Shown here one piece after another: positions 1-7,625 of a DNA stretch of 53,070 bases (its first letter is position 1; every line of letters starts with the position of its first letter). The notes beneath the pieces were generated by a model. That model searched no databases and had not been told where the DNA came from. It saw nothing but the letters and a program-made list of their open reading frames with translations. Source of the DNA: Bacteroidales bacterium (GTDB lineage Bacteria; Bacteroidota; Bacteroidia; Bacteroidales; WCHB1-69); the NCBI GenBank assembly GCA_017527945.1, contig JAFXPL010000049.1, forward strand, positions 1-53,070, written 5' to 3'. Both the position numbers and the translations under genes were made by a program.

Positions 1-167
1 TTACTGAATTCATGGAAGCTCATGAGCCACACCGAGTAGATGCGGTCGGCGCCGGGATACGACTTGTCGTACCGGAGGTCATAGTATCTTACCATCGCCA
101 CCACCATGAAGGCGGCGATAGCCACGGCGAGGCCGAGGATGTTGAGGATTTTTGGGGTTTGTTTCAT
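1..167 (-). CDS. ABC transporter permease, FtsX/MacB-like, N-terminal fragment
   Basis: The reading frame starts with ATG at 167 on the minus strand and runs off the left edge, so only about 55 residues are visible. It begins MKQTPKILNILGLAVAIAAF, a short basic stretch followed by one membrane helix, then YYDLRYDKSYPGADRIYSVW. This layout (first helix, then a 'YD..YP.adRIY.v' segment) is typical of the MacB-type periplasmic domain in Bacteroidota FtsX-like permeases. It lies 128 bp downstream of an ABC ATPase on the same strand, which supports a two-gene exporter operon. Substrate cannot be inferred. The gap between the two genes holds a hairpin cluster. The family call rests on a short N-terminus and on context. 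Confidence 0.65.
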   Translation of the reverse strand, partial: MKQTPKILNILGLAVAIAAFMVVAMVRYYDLRYDKSYPGADRIYSVWLMSFHEFS

Positions 168-189
168 ATTCTTGGGTTGTGGTTTGGGT

Positions 190-262
190 TCTTGACTATC
201 CCAGGGCTCACTGCGTTCACCCTGGGTTGGCATACTTCGGGCTTTCAGCCCTTTTGGAATGA
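190..262 (-). repeat. intercistronic hairpin cluster A
   Basis: Two perfect short hairpins stand side by side in the gap between the ABC ATPase and its permease. GGGCT (239-243) pairs with AGCCC (247-251) across a 3-nt loop that reads GAA on the minus strand. CCCAGGG (200-206) pairs with CCCTGGG (220-226) across a 13-nt loop. Read in the direction of the genes the order is small tight hairpin, then larger hairpin. The same order recurs at 41083-41184 and 44200-44261, so I treat it as one family of elements. There is no long T-tract, so it does not look like a simple terminator. Confidence 0.6.
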
Positions 263-289
263 CGTTCAATATAATGGGGCTTTTCGTTA

Positions 290-310
290 CAACTGCTAAC
301 TACTAACTAC
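290..310 (-). repeat. 7-nt tandem repeat over the stop codon of the ABC ATPase gene
   Basis: Three 7-nt units (two exact TAACTAC and one CAACTGC on the plus strand) cover the last codons and the TAG stop (298-296) of the ABC ATPase gene. It is the smallest member of the set of stop-codon-bearing short repeats in this window. Confidence 0.5.
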
Positions 311-961
311 GGTTCCGTCCAGCAGTTTCACGATGCGATGCGCGAAGCCGGCGTCGTGGGCGTTGTGGGTGACCATGACGATGGTGGTGCCGGCGGCGTT
401 GAGGTCGCAGAGCAAGTGCATGACATCGAGGCCGTTGTGGCTGTCGAGGTTGCCGGTGGGCTCGTCGCAGAGAATGAGCTTCGGGGTGGAGACGACCGCC
501 CGGGCCACGGCGACGCGTTGCTGCTGCCCGCCCGAAAGTTGCTGCGGGTAGTGGCTCGCCCGGTGGATCATATTCATACGCTCCAAGGCCTCGTTGACCT
601 TCGCACGACGCTCCGACTTGCCGAGACCGAGGTAGCGCAACGGCAGCTCCACGTTCTCGAAGACCGTCATGTCGTCGATGAGGTTGAAGCTCTGAAACAC
701 GAAGCCGATGACACCGCGCCGCAACGCCAGACGGTCGCGCTCGCGCAGGCCGCTCACGTCGCGGCCGTCGAGGAAATAGCGGCCCGAGTCAGGTGTGTTG
801 AGGAGGCCGAGGATGTTGAGCAAAGTGGTCTTGCCGCAACCGGAAGGGCCCATGATGGCTATGAATTCGCCCTTCCGGACCTCCAAATTCACTTGCTGTA
901 GCGCTTTCGTCTCCACCGTCTCGGTGCGAAAGCTTTTGCTGATGTTCTCGAGTTTAATCAT
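296..961 (-). CDS. ABC transporter ATP-binding protein, LolD/MacB type
   Basis: This 221-residue protein is the ATPase subunit of an ABC exporter of the LolD/MacB/FtsE class, which powers periplasmic or lipoprotein export rather than import. It shows every nucleotide-binding motif: Walker A GPSGCGKT (38-45), Q-loop Gln90, signature LSGGQ (142-146), Walker B LILCDE (162-167) followed by PTGNLD, and the H-loop histidine 199. The GNLD after Walker B is typical of the LolD/MacB subgroup. Length is normal. It starts at MIKLENISKSF and is followed on the same strand by an FtsX-like permease. The upstream leader contains a 9-nt tandem repeat and is shared with the divergent nrdDG operon. The substrate is unknown. 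Confidence 0.93.
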   Translation of the reverse strand: MIKLENISKSFRTETVETKALQQVNLEVRKGEFIAIMGPSGCGKTTLLNILGLLNTPDSGRYFLDGRDVSGLRERDRLALRRGVIGFVFQSFNLIDDMTVFENVELPLRYLGLGKSERRAKVNEALERMNMIHRASHYPQQLSGGQQQRVAVARAVVSTPKLILCDEPTGNLDSHNGLDVMHLLCDLNAAGTTIVMVTHNAHDAGFAHRIVKLLDGTVVSS

Positions 962-982
962 TGGTTTAGGCGATTTTGAAAG

Positions 983-1041
983 TATGGTGAGTTTAGTAGG
1001 TTTAGTGAGTTTAGTATGTTTAGTAGGTTTAGTATGTTTAT
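983..1041. repeat. 9-nt tandem repeat in the ABC/nrdD divergent region
   Basis: Five consecutive 9-nt units of the form TTTAGTRNG fill 992-1036 (TTTAGTAGG, TTTAGTGAG, TTTAGTATG, TTTAGTAGG, TTTAGTATG), with degenerate flanks. It lies just upstream of the ABC ATPase start codon, within that gene's probable leader. Each unit carries TAG on the plus strand and TAA on the minus strand. Confidence 0.75.
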
Positions 1042-1351
1042 CGTTGTTTTGTGGTTGGATTGGCGAAAAATGTGCCAGATTTTTATCTAACTGATTATAA
1101 AGTCGTTATACTTTGTTACTTTTTTAGATTGTGTCTAATTTTAAGACATTTGTGTCAAAAAAAACGACACTGCAAGCCAACAAGACACCTGCGAAACCAT
1201 TGTATAGACGAAAAGGAACTGATGCTTTTCATCAAGCACGCCTTTGAGCGTCAAGAAAGACGTAATTTATTGAAAATCAATAATGTTAATAATTCTGTTC
1301 ATAAAAAACGTCGCCATGATTTTAACCAAGCGCGGGAAATGCTACCTTTGC
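1042..1351. other. A+T-rich leader between the 9-nt repeat and the riboswitch
   Basis: About 310 bp with no convincing gene. It is A+T-rich and includes a near-consensus Bacteroidota -7 box (TATACTTTG, 1107-1115), which would give nrdDG a long leader containing the riboswitch. TTGTGTC occurs twice (1129-1135 and 1150-1156), the second copy inside GACATTTGTGTC (1145-1156), which is an imperfect dyad. This could be a regulator site, but it does not match the NrdR box I would expect for ribonucleotide reductase genes. An open frame crosses this region but also crosses the riboswitch and resembles no protein. Confidence 0.4.
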
Positions 1352-1546
1352 CACGGGTTCAGGTTCTGCCTGGATTAATAGGGAACGCTGTGAGAATCAG
1401 CGGCTATACCCGTAGCTGTGAGCTCCGATTGTGCGCCTCCACCTTGATGTCACTGACCTTTTAGGGTCGGGAAGGCGGCGGGGGCAGGAGCGAGCCAGAA
1501 GACCTGCCTGGGCCCGCGGATTCGTGGCTTTCGGGACTAAGAGCAA
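1352..1546 (+). ncRNA. cobalamin (adenosylcobalamin) riboswitch upstream of nrdDG
   Basis: The conserved core of a B12 riboswitch can be read directly. AATAGGGAA (1377-1385) and GTGAGAATC form the first conserved block, followed by GCTATACCCGTAGCTGTGA, the usual CCCGna-CTGTga segment. After a variable arm comes the B12 box GAGCCAGAAGACCTGCC (1492-1508). Flanking GC-rich segments near 1352-1365 and 1510-1530 could close the outer helix. The element sits about 70-110 nt before the nrdD start codon on the same strand. The region between it and the ATG shows no clear intrinsic terminator, so control may act on translation. In this family, ligand binding normally represses the downstream gene. Confidence 0.9.
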
Positions 1547-1615
1547 ACGAGATATGCTGTATTGAGCGACTTCTCCCCTGAGCTGTTTTTATAACAACTT
1601 AAACCAAAACCATCT

Positions 1616-3706
1616 ATGGACCAATTGTACATCATCAAACGCAATGGCAAACGGGAACCTTTCTCGGCCGACAAAATCAAAAACGCGATCTCGCGGGCGT
1701 TCCTCTCGGTGAACAGCTTCGCGACGCAGGACGTGCTCATCAACGTCATGAGCCGCCTGAAAATCCACGACGGCATCTCCGTGGAGGAGATCCAGAACCA
1801 GGTGGAGACCTCCCTCATGGCCGAACGCTACTACGAAGTCGCCAAGGCCTACATCCTCTACCGCCAGCGCCATTACGAAGACCGCGAAGTGAAGGAGAAG
1901 CTCGACTTCCTGATCAACTATTGCAACGCCACCAACGCCGCCACCGGCAGCAAGTACGACGCCAACGCCAACGTGGAGCGCAAGAACATTGCCACCCTCA
2001 TCGGCGAGCTGCCCAAGTCCAACTTCATCCGCCTTAACCGCCGGATGCTGTGTGACAAAATCAAGGATTTATACGGCAAAGAGCTGTCAGACAAATATTT
2101 ATACCTGCTCAACCACCATTTCATCTATAAAAACGACGAGACCAGCATCGCCAACTACTGCGCCTCCATCACCATGTACCCGTGGCTGTTGGACGGCACG
2201 CGCAGCATCGGCGGAAACGCCTCCGCCCCCACGAACCTCAAGTCCTACTGCGGTGGCTTCATCAACATGGTCTTCATGGTCTCCAGCATGCTCAGCGGCG
2301 CCTGCGCCACCCCCGAGTTCCTGATGTACATGGACTACTTCATCCGCAAGGAGTACGGCGACGAGTACTACAAGGAGAGCGACAAGGTGGTCGATCTCTC
2401 GCTGCGGCAGCGCACCATCGACAAAGTGATCACCGACAGCTTCGAGCAGGTGGTCTATTCCATCAACCAGCCCACCGGCGCCCGCAACTTCCAGTCGGTG
2501 TTCTGGAACGTGGCCTACTACGACCGTTACTATTTCGAGAGCCTCTTCGGCGAGTTCCGCTTCCCCGACGGCACCAAGCCCGTTTGGGAGTCGCTCAGCT
2601 GGCTGCAGAAACGGTTCATGCGCTGGTTCAACCAGGAGCGCCTCCGCGCCGTGCTCACCTTCCCGGTCGAGACCATGGCCCTGCTCTCCAAGGACGGCGA
2701 CATCATCGACACCGAATACGCCGACTTCACCGCGGAGATGTACGCCGCCGGCCACTCCTTCTTCACCTACGTGAGCGACAACGCCGACTCCCTGAGCAGC
2801 TGCTGCCGCCTGCGCAACGAGATCCAGGACAACGGCTTCAGCTACACCCTCGGCGCGGGCGGCGTCTCCACCGGCTCCAAGAGCGTGCTCACCATCAACC
2901 TCAACCGCTGCATCCAATACGAATGCCGCAACAACATCCCGCACCTCCAGTTCGTGGAAGAGGTCATCGACCTGATGCACAAGGTGCAAATCGCCTATAA
3001 CGAAAATCTTAAATACCTGCAGTCCAAAGGAATGCTGCCGCTGTTCGATGCCGGCTACATCGCCATCAACCGCCAGTACCTCACCATCGGCGTGAACGGG
3101 CTGGTGGAAGCCGCCGAGTTCATGAACATCCCCATCAACGACAACCCGCAGTACCAGCAATTCGTGGAGGGCATCCTCGGACTTGTGGAGCGTTACAACC
3201 ACAAATACAAGAGCAAGGAACTGCTCTTCAACTGCGAGATGATCCCCGCCGAGAACGTGGGCGTGAAACACGCCAAATGGGACCGCGAGGACGGCTACCG
3301 TGTGCCCCGCGACTGCTACAACAGCTACTTCTACCGCGTGGAGGACGACTCGCTGAACCTCATCGACAAGTTCCGCCTGCACGGCAACCGCTACATCGCG
3401 CACTTGACCGGCGGCTCCGCGCTGCACGCCAACCTTGAAGAACACCTTTCGCAGGCACAGTACCGCCAGCTCCTCCGCGTGGCCGCGCAGGAAGGATGCA
3501 ACTACTTCACCTTCAACATCCCGAACACTGTCTGTAACGATTGCGGCCACATCGACAAGCGCTACCTCCACGAGTGCCCCGAATGCCACAGCACCAACCT
3601 CGACTACCTCACCCGCGTCATCGGCTACATGAAGCGCGTCAGCAGCTTCTCCAAGGCCCGACAGGAAGAGGCCTCGCGCCGCCACTACGAACACTTCAAC
3701 GCTTAA
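1616..3706 (+). CDS. nrdD: anaerobic (class III) ribonucleoside-triphosphate reductase
   Basis: This glycyl-radical enzyme reduces ribonucleoside triphosphates to deoxy forms without oxygen. The 696-residue protein begins with an ATP-cone allosteric domain (LYIIKRNGKREPFSADKI, about 4-95). The barrel follows, with a Cys-Cys-Arg segment (C396/C397) in the place expected of the finger-loop thiyl-radical cysteine. The C-terminus has four zinc-binding cysteines (CNDC at 640-643, CPEC at 654-657) and the radical glycine in RVIGY (Gly670). Length is normal. The start follows a short leader after the cobalamin riboswitch, and nrdG follows 52 bp later, so this is a complete reductase-activase operon. 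Riboswitch control implies a B12-dependent alternative reductase elsewhere in the genome, which is an inference. Confidence 0.96.
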   Translation: MDQLYIIKRNGKREPFSADKIKNAISRAFLSVNSFATQDVLINVMSRLKIHDGISVEEIQNQVETSLMAERYYEVAKAYILYRQRHYEDREVKEKLDFLINYCNATNAATGSKYDANANVERKNIATLIGELPKSNFIRLNRRMLCDKIKDLYGKELSDKYLYLLNHHFIYKNDETSIANYCASITMYPWLLDGTRSIGGNASAPTNLKSYCGGFINMVFMVSSMLSGACATPEFLMYMDYFIRKEYGDEYYKESDKVVDLSLRQRTIDKVITDSFEQVVYSINQPTGARNFQSVFWNVAYYDRYYFESLFGEFRFPDGTKPVWESLSWLQKRFMRWFNQERLRAVLTFPVETMALLSKDGDIIDTEYADFTAEMYAAGHSFFTYVSDNADSLSSCCRLRNEIQDNGFSYTLGAGGVSTGSKSVLTINLNRCIQYECRNNIPHLQFVEEVIDLMHKVQIAYNENLKYLQSKGMLPLFDAGYIAINRQYLTIGVNGLVEAAEFMNIPINDNPQYQQFVEGILGLVERYNHKYKSKELLFNCEMIPAENVGVKHAKWDREDGYRVPRDCYNSYFYRVEDDSLNLIDKFRLHGNRYIAHLTGGSALHANLEEHLSQAQYRQLLRVAAQEGCNYFTFNIPNTVCNDCGHIDKRYLHECPECHSTNLDYLTRVIGYMKRVSSFSKARQEEASRRHYEHFNA

Positions 3707-3740
3707 TGCCGCGTTCACGTTTGCATAAAAGCACTCGACG

Positions 3741-3758
3741 AACCTTGAACCTTGAACC
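3741..3758 (+). repeat. 7-nt repeat between nrdD and nrdG
   Basis: AACCTTG occurs twice in tandem, followed by AACC, directly against the nrdG start codon at 3759. A similar CCTTGAAC string begins the large repeat after the glycosyltransferase gene at 38262, so it belongs with the other short stop-containing repeats (here TGA). Confidence 0.45.
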
Positions 3759-4211
3759 ATGCTAAAGTTCTACAACTACGACATCGTCTTCCAGGAAATC
3801 CCCGACGAAGTGACACTTGCGGTGAACATCACGAACTGTCCGCACCGCTGCGTCGGCTGCCATAGCCCGCACCTTCACTTAGACACGGGACACGTGCTTA
3901 ACGAGGAAACCCTCGACCTGCTGTTGGAGAAATACGGGCGGCAAATCACCTGCGTATGCTTCATGGGCGGAGACCGTTCCCCGAAGGAGGTGGCGGCCAT
4001 GGCGAAATACCTGCGCCAGCGCACACACTTGAAGGTGGCATGGTACTCGGGAAACGACACGCTCCCACACAATGCGAAAGCCTTTGATTACCTGAAAATC
4101 GGCGGCTACAAGGCAGAACTTGGCGGCCTGCGCTCCCGTACTACGAACCAACGGCTCTACCACAATGTGAACGGCAAGACCGTGGACATTACCGAACGTT
4201 TCTGGAAATAA
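3759..4211 (+). CDS. nrdG: anaerobic ribonucleotide reductase activating protein
   Basis: A radical-SAM activase of 150 residues that installs the glycyl radical on NrdD. The cluster-binding CxxxCxxC motif is visible as CPHRCVGC near residues 29-36, and a glycine-rich FMGGDR follows, as expected for SAM binding. Length is normal for NrdG. It follows nrdD by 52 bp on the same strand and is almost certainly cotranscribed, so it would share the cobalamin riboswitch. It ends 18 bp from the convergent feoB. Confidence 0.95.
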   Translation: MLKFYNYDIVFQEIPDEVTLAVNITNCPHRCVGCHSPHLHLDTGHVLNEETLDLLLEKYGRQITCVCFMGGDRSPKEVAAMAKYLRQRTHLKVAWYSGNDTLPHNAKAFDYLKIGGYKAELGGLRSRTTNQRLYHNVNGKTVDITERFWK

Positions 4212-4229
4212 ACCCCTACCCCTCTTTTC

Positions 4230-6719
4230 TTATATCACCATGCTGATCAGCCGCACTACAAAGGCGGCTATCCACGCGATGCCAGTAGTGTAGAAGATGT
4301 TGAAAAGCATCCAGCCGGTGCCAGCCTCCCGCTTGATGGCCGTGAGGGCGGCCACGCACGGGAAATAGAGCAAAATGAAGACCATGAAACCGAATGCCAC
4401 CCATGGGGTGAAGACCGGTTTCCCGATGTCAGGTCCGGACGACCAGGTATGCGTCTGCAGGCTCTTTTGCAGGGCAGAGGAGTTTTCGTCGGCCTCCGCG
4501 TCGCTGTGGTAAAGGACGCCCATAGAGGAAACCACAATCTCCTTGGCGGCAAACCCGGTGATGAGAGAGACACCCATCTGCCAGTCGAAACCAAGCGGCC
4601 GGAACACCGGCGCCACGAGCTTGCCAAACCTGCCAATATAGGAGTTCTCGATCTGGCAGGCCGAACGGTCCAGCTCCAACTGCTCGATGACTGCGGTCTT
4701 CTCAGCCTCCGGCATCGTACCGTCAGCCTCCACCTGCTCGATCTGCGCAGTGTAGGCATCGATTTGCGGACTATGCTGCGGGAAGTACTCCAGCGCCCAA
4801 ATGATGACCGTGGCCACCAAGATGACCGTACCCATCTTCTTGAGATACTGCACACTCTTGTCCCACATGTGAATCACTGCGTTGCGGAAAGTCGGGATGC
4901 GGTAGGGCGGCAGCTCCATCACGAACTGGTCGCGCTCATTCTTGAAGGCCGCCTTCTTGACAACCAACGAGGTGACGATGGCCGTCAAGATGCCGAGAAG
5001 GTAAATGGAGGTGAGGATAAGCCCTTGATGTTTCGTGAAGAAAGCAGAGATAAGCAGCAGATAAACCGGTAGCCGCGCCGAGCACGACATAAACGGCACC
5101 GTGATGATGGTGAGGATGCGGTCCTTACGGTTTTCCAAGGTGCGGGTGGCCATAATGGCCGGCACACTGCAGCCAAACCCGATGATATAGGGAATGAACG
5201 ACTTGCCGTGCAGTCCCATTCGGTGCATTAGCTTGTCCATGATGAAAGCGGCACGGGCCATGTATCCAGTATCCTCCAGGATAGAAATGAAGAAGAAGAG
5301 TATCAGAATGTTAGGCAGGAAAGAGCAAACGCCTCCAACCCCTGCGATGATGCCATCGACCAGCAGATTCTTGACGATGCCGTCGGGCAGCACGCGGGTA
5401 GTGACATCGCCAAGCCAGCCGAAGAACATCTCCAACCACTCCTGCGGATAAGCCCCGAGAGTAAAGGTCATCTGGAACATGAACCACAGGAAGAATATCA
5501 GAATAGGAAATCCCAACCATCTATTAGTCAGAATTTTATCAATAGAATAGGCAGGTTGTTTGTCCTTGTCCTTCCCTTGTGTATAGGTCTCCAACAGCGC
5601 ACCGCGCACGAAACCGTACTTCGCGCCGGCCACGATGGTGCCCGCGTCTTCATGGTACTGTTTTTCGATTTGCGCACGTTGTTCGGCAGCCACCCTGCCG
5701 ACACTGCCATCGTCGTCGAATTTGTCCACCAACGCGGCAATCGTCTTGTCGCCAGCCAGCATCTCGATGGCCAAGTAACGGGTGGAATAAGCGCCCTTGA
5801 GGTCCAGATGCTCCCTCATCTCCTCCTTGATGATTTCGATGGACTTCTCCAGGTCGGCACCGTAGTTGATATGGATGTGCTTGGTGTTTTCCTCAAGATT
5901 CTCGTAAAGATCGACAATCCTGGCCATCACCTCATTGATGCCGATGCCCCGTGAAGAGACCGTGGGCACGATGGGGAAACCGAACAGTTCGCTGAGGGTG
6001 TCAATGTCGAGCTTGTCGCCGTTTTTTTCCAGCTCGTCATACATGTTGAGGGCCATCACCATGGGGACGTTCATGTCGATGAGCTGGGTGGTGAGGAAGA
6101 GGTTGCGTTCGAGATTGGAGGCATCGGCAATGTTGAGCACGATGTCGGGATGTTGATCCATAATATACTGGCGCACATAGAGTTCCTCGGGTGTGTATTC
6201 CGTGAGGGAGTAGGTGCCGGGCAAATCGGCGAGCGCGATGGTGTAGTCATTAAATTTAAAGTAGCCGAGCTTGGAATCGACCGTCACACCGCTGTAGTTG
6301 CCGACCTTCTCCCTCATGCCGGTGGCGTGGTTGAAGAAGGAGGTTTTGCCGCAGTTGGGGTTGCCGACGAGGGCGACATTGATTTTCTTGCCTGCCTTGC
6401 CAAGGATGCGTTCGGTCTCCTCCGTGACGGTGCCGTGGAAAAGGTAGTTGTTGGCCACCTCCTCGGTGACGGGCACCACCTCCACACGCTGCGCCTCGAT
6501 GCGCCGCAACGACACATGGCCGCCCATAATTTCGTACTCGATGGGGTCGCGCAGGGGCGCGTTACGGATGACCTTCACCTTCTCGCCCCGTACAAAACCC
6601 ATCTCCATGAGCCGGTGACGGAAACTTCCGTGGCCCGTAATACGCACTATCACACCATATTCACCCGTCTTCACATCGGCGAGCGTCAACACTTTTTTCA
6701 CACTTTCCTCGTTACTCAT
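4230..6719 (-). CDS. feoB: ferrous iron transporter, fused FeoA-FeoB
   Basis: Imports Fe(II) across the inner membrane under anaerobic conditions. The protein (829 residues from the chosen start) carries an SH3-like FeoA domain at about 9-82 (GHGSFRHRLMEMGFVRGEKV), then the FeoB G domain with G1 GNPNCGKT (119-126), G3 DLPG and G4 NMYD. The C-terminal part is polytopic, with Gate/NFeoB-C segments such as GFGCSVPAIMATRTL. I chose MSNEESVKKV at 6719 over an in-frame ATG 57 nt upstream, because the extra 19 residues are cysteine-rich and unlike FeoA N-termini. The FeoA-FeoB fusion is common in Bacteroidota. No Fur-type box was evident. It converges on nrdG. Confidence 0.95.
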   Translation of the reverse strand: MSNEESVKKVLTLADVKTGEYGVIVRITGHGSFRHRLMEMGFVRGEKVKVIRNAPLRDPIEYEIMGGHVSLRRIEAQRVEVVPVTEEVANNYLFHGTVTEETERILGKAGKKINVALVGNPNCGKTSFFNHATGMREKVGNYSGVTVDSKLGYFKFNDYTIALADLPGTYSLTEYTPEELYVRQYIMDQHPDIVLNIADASNLERNLFLTTQLIDMNVPMVMALNMYDELEKNGDKLDIDTLSELFGFPIVPTVSSRGIGINEVMARIVDLYENLEENTKHIHINYGADLEKSIEIIKEEMREHLDLKGAYSTRYLAIEMLAGDKTIAALVDKFDDDGSVGRVAAEQRAQIEKQYHEDAGTIVAGAKYGFVRGALLETYTQGKDKDKQPAYSIDKILTNRWLGFPILIFFLWFMFQMTFTLGAYPQEWLEMFFGWLGDVTTRVLPDGIVKNLLVDGIIAGVGGVCSFLPNILILFFFISILEDTGYMARAAFIMDKLMHRMGLHGKSFIPYIIGFGCSVPAIMATRTLENRKDRILTIITVPFMSCSARLPVYLLLISAFFTKHQGLILTSIYLLGILTAIVTSLVVKKAAFKNERDQFVMELPPYRIPTFRNAVIHMWDKSVQYLKKMGTVILVATVIIWALEYFPQHSPQIDAYTAQIEQVEADGTMPEAEKTAVIEQLELDRSACQIENSYIGRFGKLVAPVFRPLGFDWQMGVSLITGFAAKEIVVSSMGVLYHSDAEADENSSALQKSLQTHTWSSGPDIGKPVFTPWVAFGFMVFILLYFPCVAALTAIKREAGTGWMLFNIFYTTGIAWIAAFVVRLISMVI

Positions 6720-6904
6720 ATCCGATTTTTTACACACTGCAAAAATGCAATTTCCACAAAATGAGACTATCCCCATTTTTAGGGATTTTTCTTTTCACAT
6801 TCTCTACCACAGTACGTTGACAACCGGCCCAGCAGGCTCTTTCTCGTGATTCGCGTTTCTTTCAAATATTTTTTCGAAAGAGTGATATGTAATCAAAAAA
6901 ATTG

Positions 6905-6912
6905 TATATTTG
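6905..6912 (+). promoter_or_regulatory. Bacteroidota -7 promoter element for the 7000 gene
   Basis: TATATTTG matches TAnnTTTG exactly. It lies 87 bp before the start codon of the coiled-coil gene, and the rest of the leader is very A+T-rich. No clear -33 TTTG was found at the expected distance. Confidence 0.55.
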
Positions 6913-6999
6913 CCGCCGAAAACAAACAAACTAAACGGACATATTAAATCACTAAAAATAACAAATAATTCTAAAATTTTCAAACCTTAAAAACAGAGT

Positions 7000-7557
7000 A
7001 TGAGTACATTAGTCGAATTTTTAAAAAACTTTCTGATGAGCCCTGTCGGAACATTCTCCACCATTGCAAGCTTTCTCGGCATCGTCACCTGGATTGTCGT
7101 CGCTGCCACAAGAAAGGTAACCAAACTCGAAATGTCCCAAAAACATTTGGAGCAAGGCCACTTGAACATTGTAAAAAAAATCGACCAACTGGCCTCCGAC
7201 ATGCGCGACGGCTTTCAAAAGATGGACGAACGGTTCGAGAAAGTGGAACAAACAATGGACGAACGGTTCGAAAAAGTGGACGAGCGATTCGGGAAAATGG
7301 AGCAAAAGATGGATAAAAAGTTCGAAAAGATGGAACAAAAAACGGACAAACGATTCGAGAAGATGGACCGGCAATTCGAGAAAATCAACGAACGAATCGG
7401 GAAAGTGGAAGAGGACATCTCAGAAATCCGGGAAGACGTCTCCACGCTAAAAGCGGACGTGAAGATTCTCCAGAACAACTACTCCATTATAAAAAGCAAA
7501 CCCGAGACCAAATCAAGCCGACAATTCAAGAGAAGGAATGCTCGCTTCGCCAGTTGA
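7000..7557 (+). CDS. membrane-anchored coiled-coil protein with 7/11-residue repeats
   Basis: I do not recognise a named family for this 185-residue protein. Residues about 16-37 form one hydrophobic helix (FSTIASFLGIVTWIVVAA). The rest is highly charged and predicted to be one long coiled coil (about 40-160), ending in a basic tail. The core is made of near-identical units such as MDERFEKVEQ and MDKKFEKMEQ. The recurring phenylalanines are spaced 7, 11, 7, 11, 11 and 7 residues apart, a mixed heptad/hendecad pattern. The DNA is repetitive as well, so copy number may vary between strains. A good -7 box lies upstream. It stands alone between convergent or divergent neighbours. A structural or membrane-tethering role is possible, but that is a guess. 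Confidence 0.8.
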   Translation: MSTLVEFLKNFLMSPVGTFSTIASFLGIVTWIVVAATRKVTKLEMSQKHLEQGHLNIVKKIDQLASDMRDGFQKMDERFEKVEQTMDERFEKVDERFGKMEQKMDKKFEKMEQKTDKRFEKMDRQFEKINERIGKVEEDISEIREDVSTLKADVKILQNNYSIIKSKPETKSSRQFKRRNARFAS

Positions 7558-7625
7558 CCTTCGCTCAAATCCAGACAGGACACTGACAATGTTCATGGGC
7601 TAAGTGAGACATTTGGCACAGTCTT

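Noticed and set aside
200..226. Terminator reading of the CCCAGGG/CCCTGGG hairpin
   Set aside because: No T-tract follows on the minus strand, and an FtsX-like permease of the same likely operon lies directly downstream.
338..901. 187-codon frame antisense to the ABC ATPase
   Set aside because: The opposite strand encodes all ABC motifs in order; this frame has none.
1145..1156. NrdR box upstream of nrdD
   Set aside because: GACATTTGTGTC does not match the NrdR consensus, and no second box at the usual spacing was found; kept only as an unassigned dyad.
1051..1464. 137-codon frame upstream of nrdD
   Set aside because: It runs through the riboswitch core and has no protein-like composition.
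2099..3760. 553-codon open frame antisense to nrdD
   Set aside because: It is rich in Val, Ala, His and Asp, has no recognisable motif, and mirrors the GC-rich third positions of nrdD, which has clear catalytic and zinc motifs.
6720..6776. 19-residue N-terminal extension of FeoAB
   Set aside because: The extra residues are cysteine-rich and unlike FeoA; MSNEESVKKV gives a normal start.
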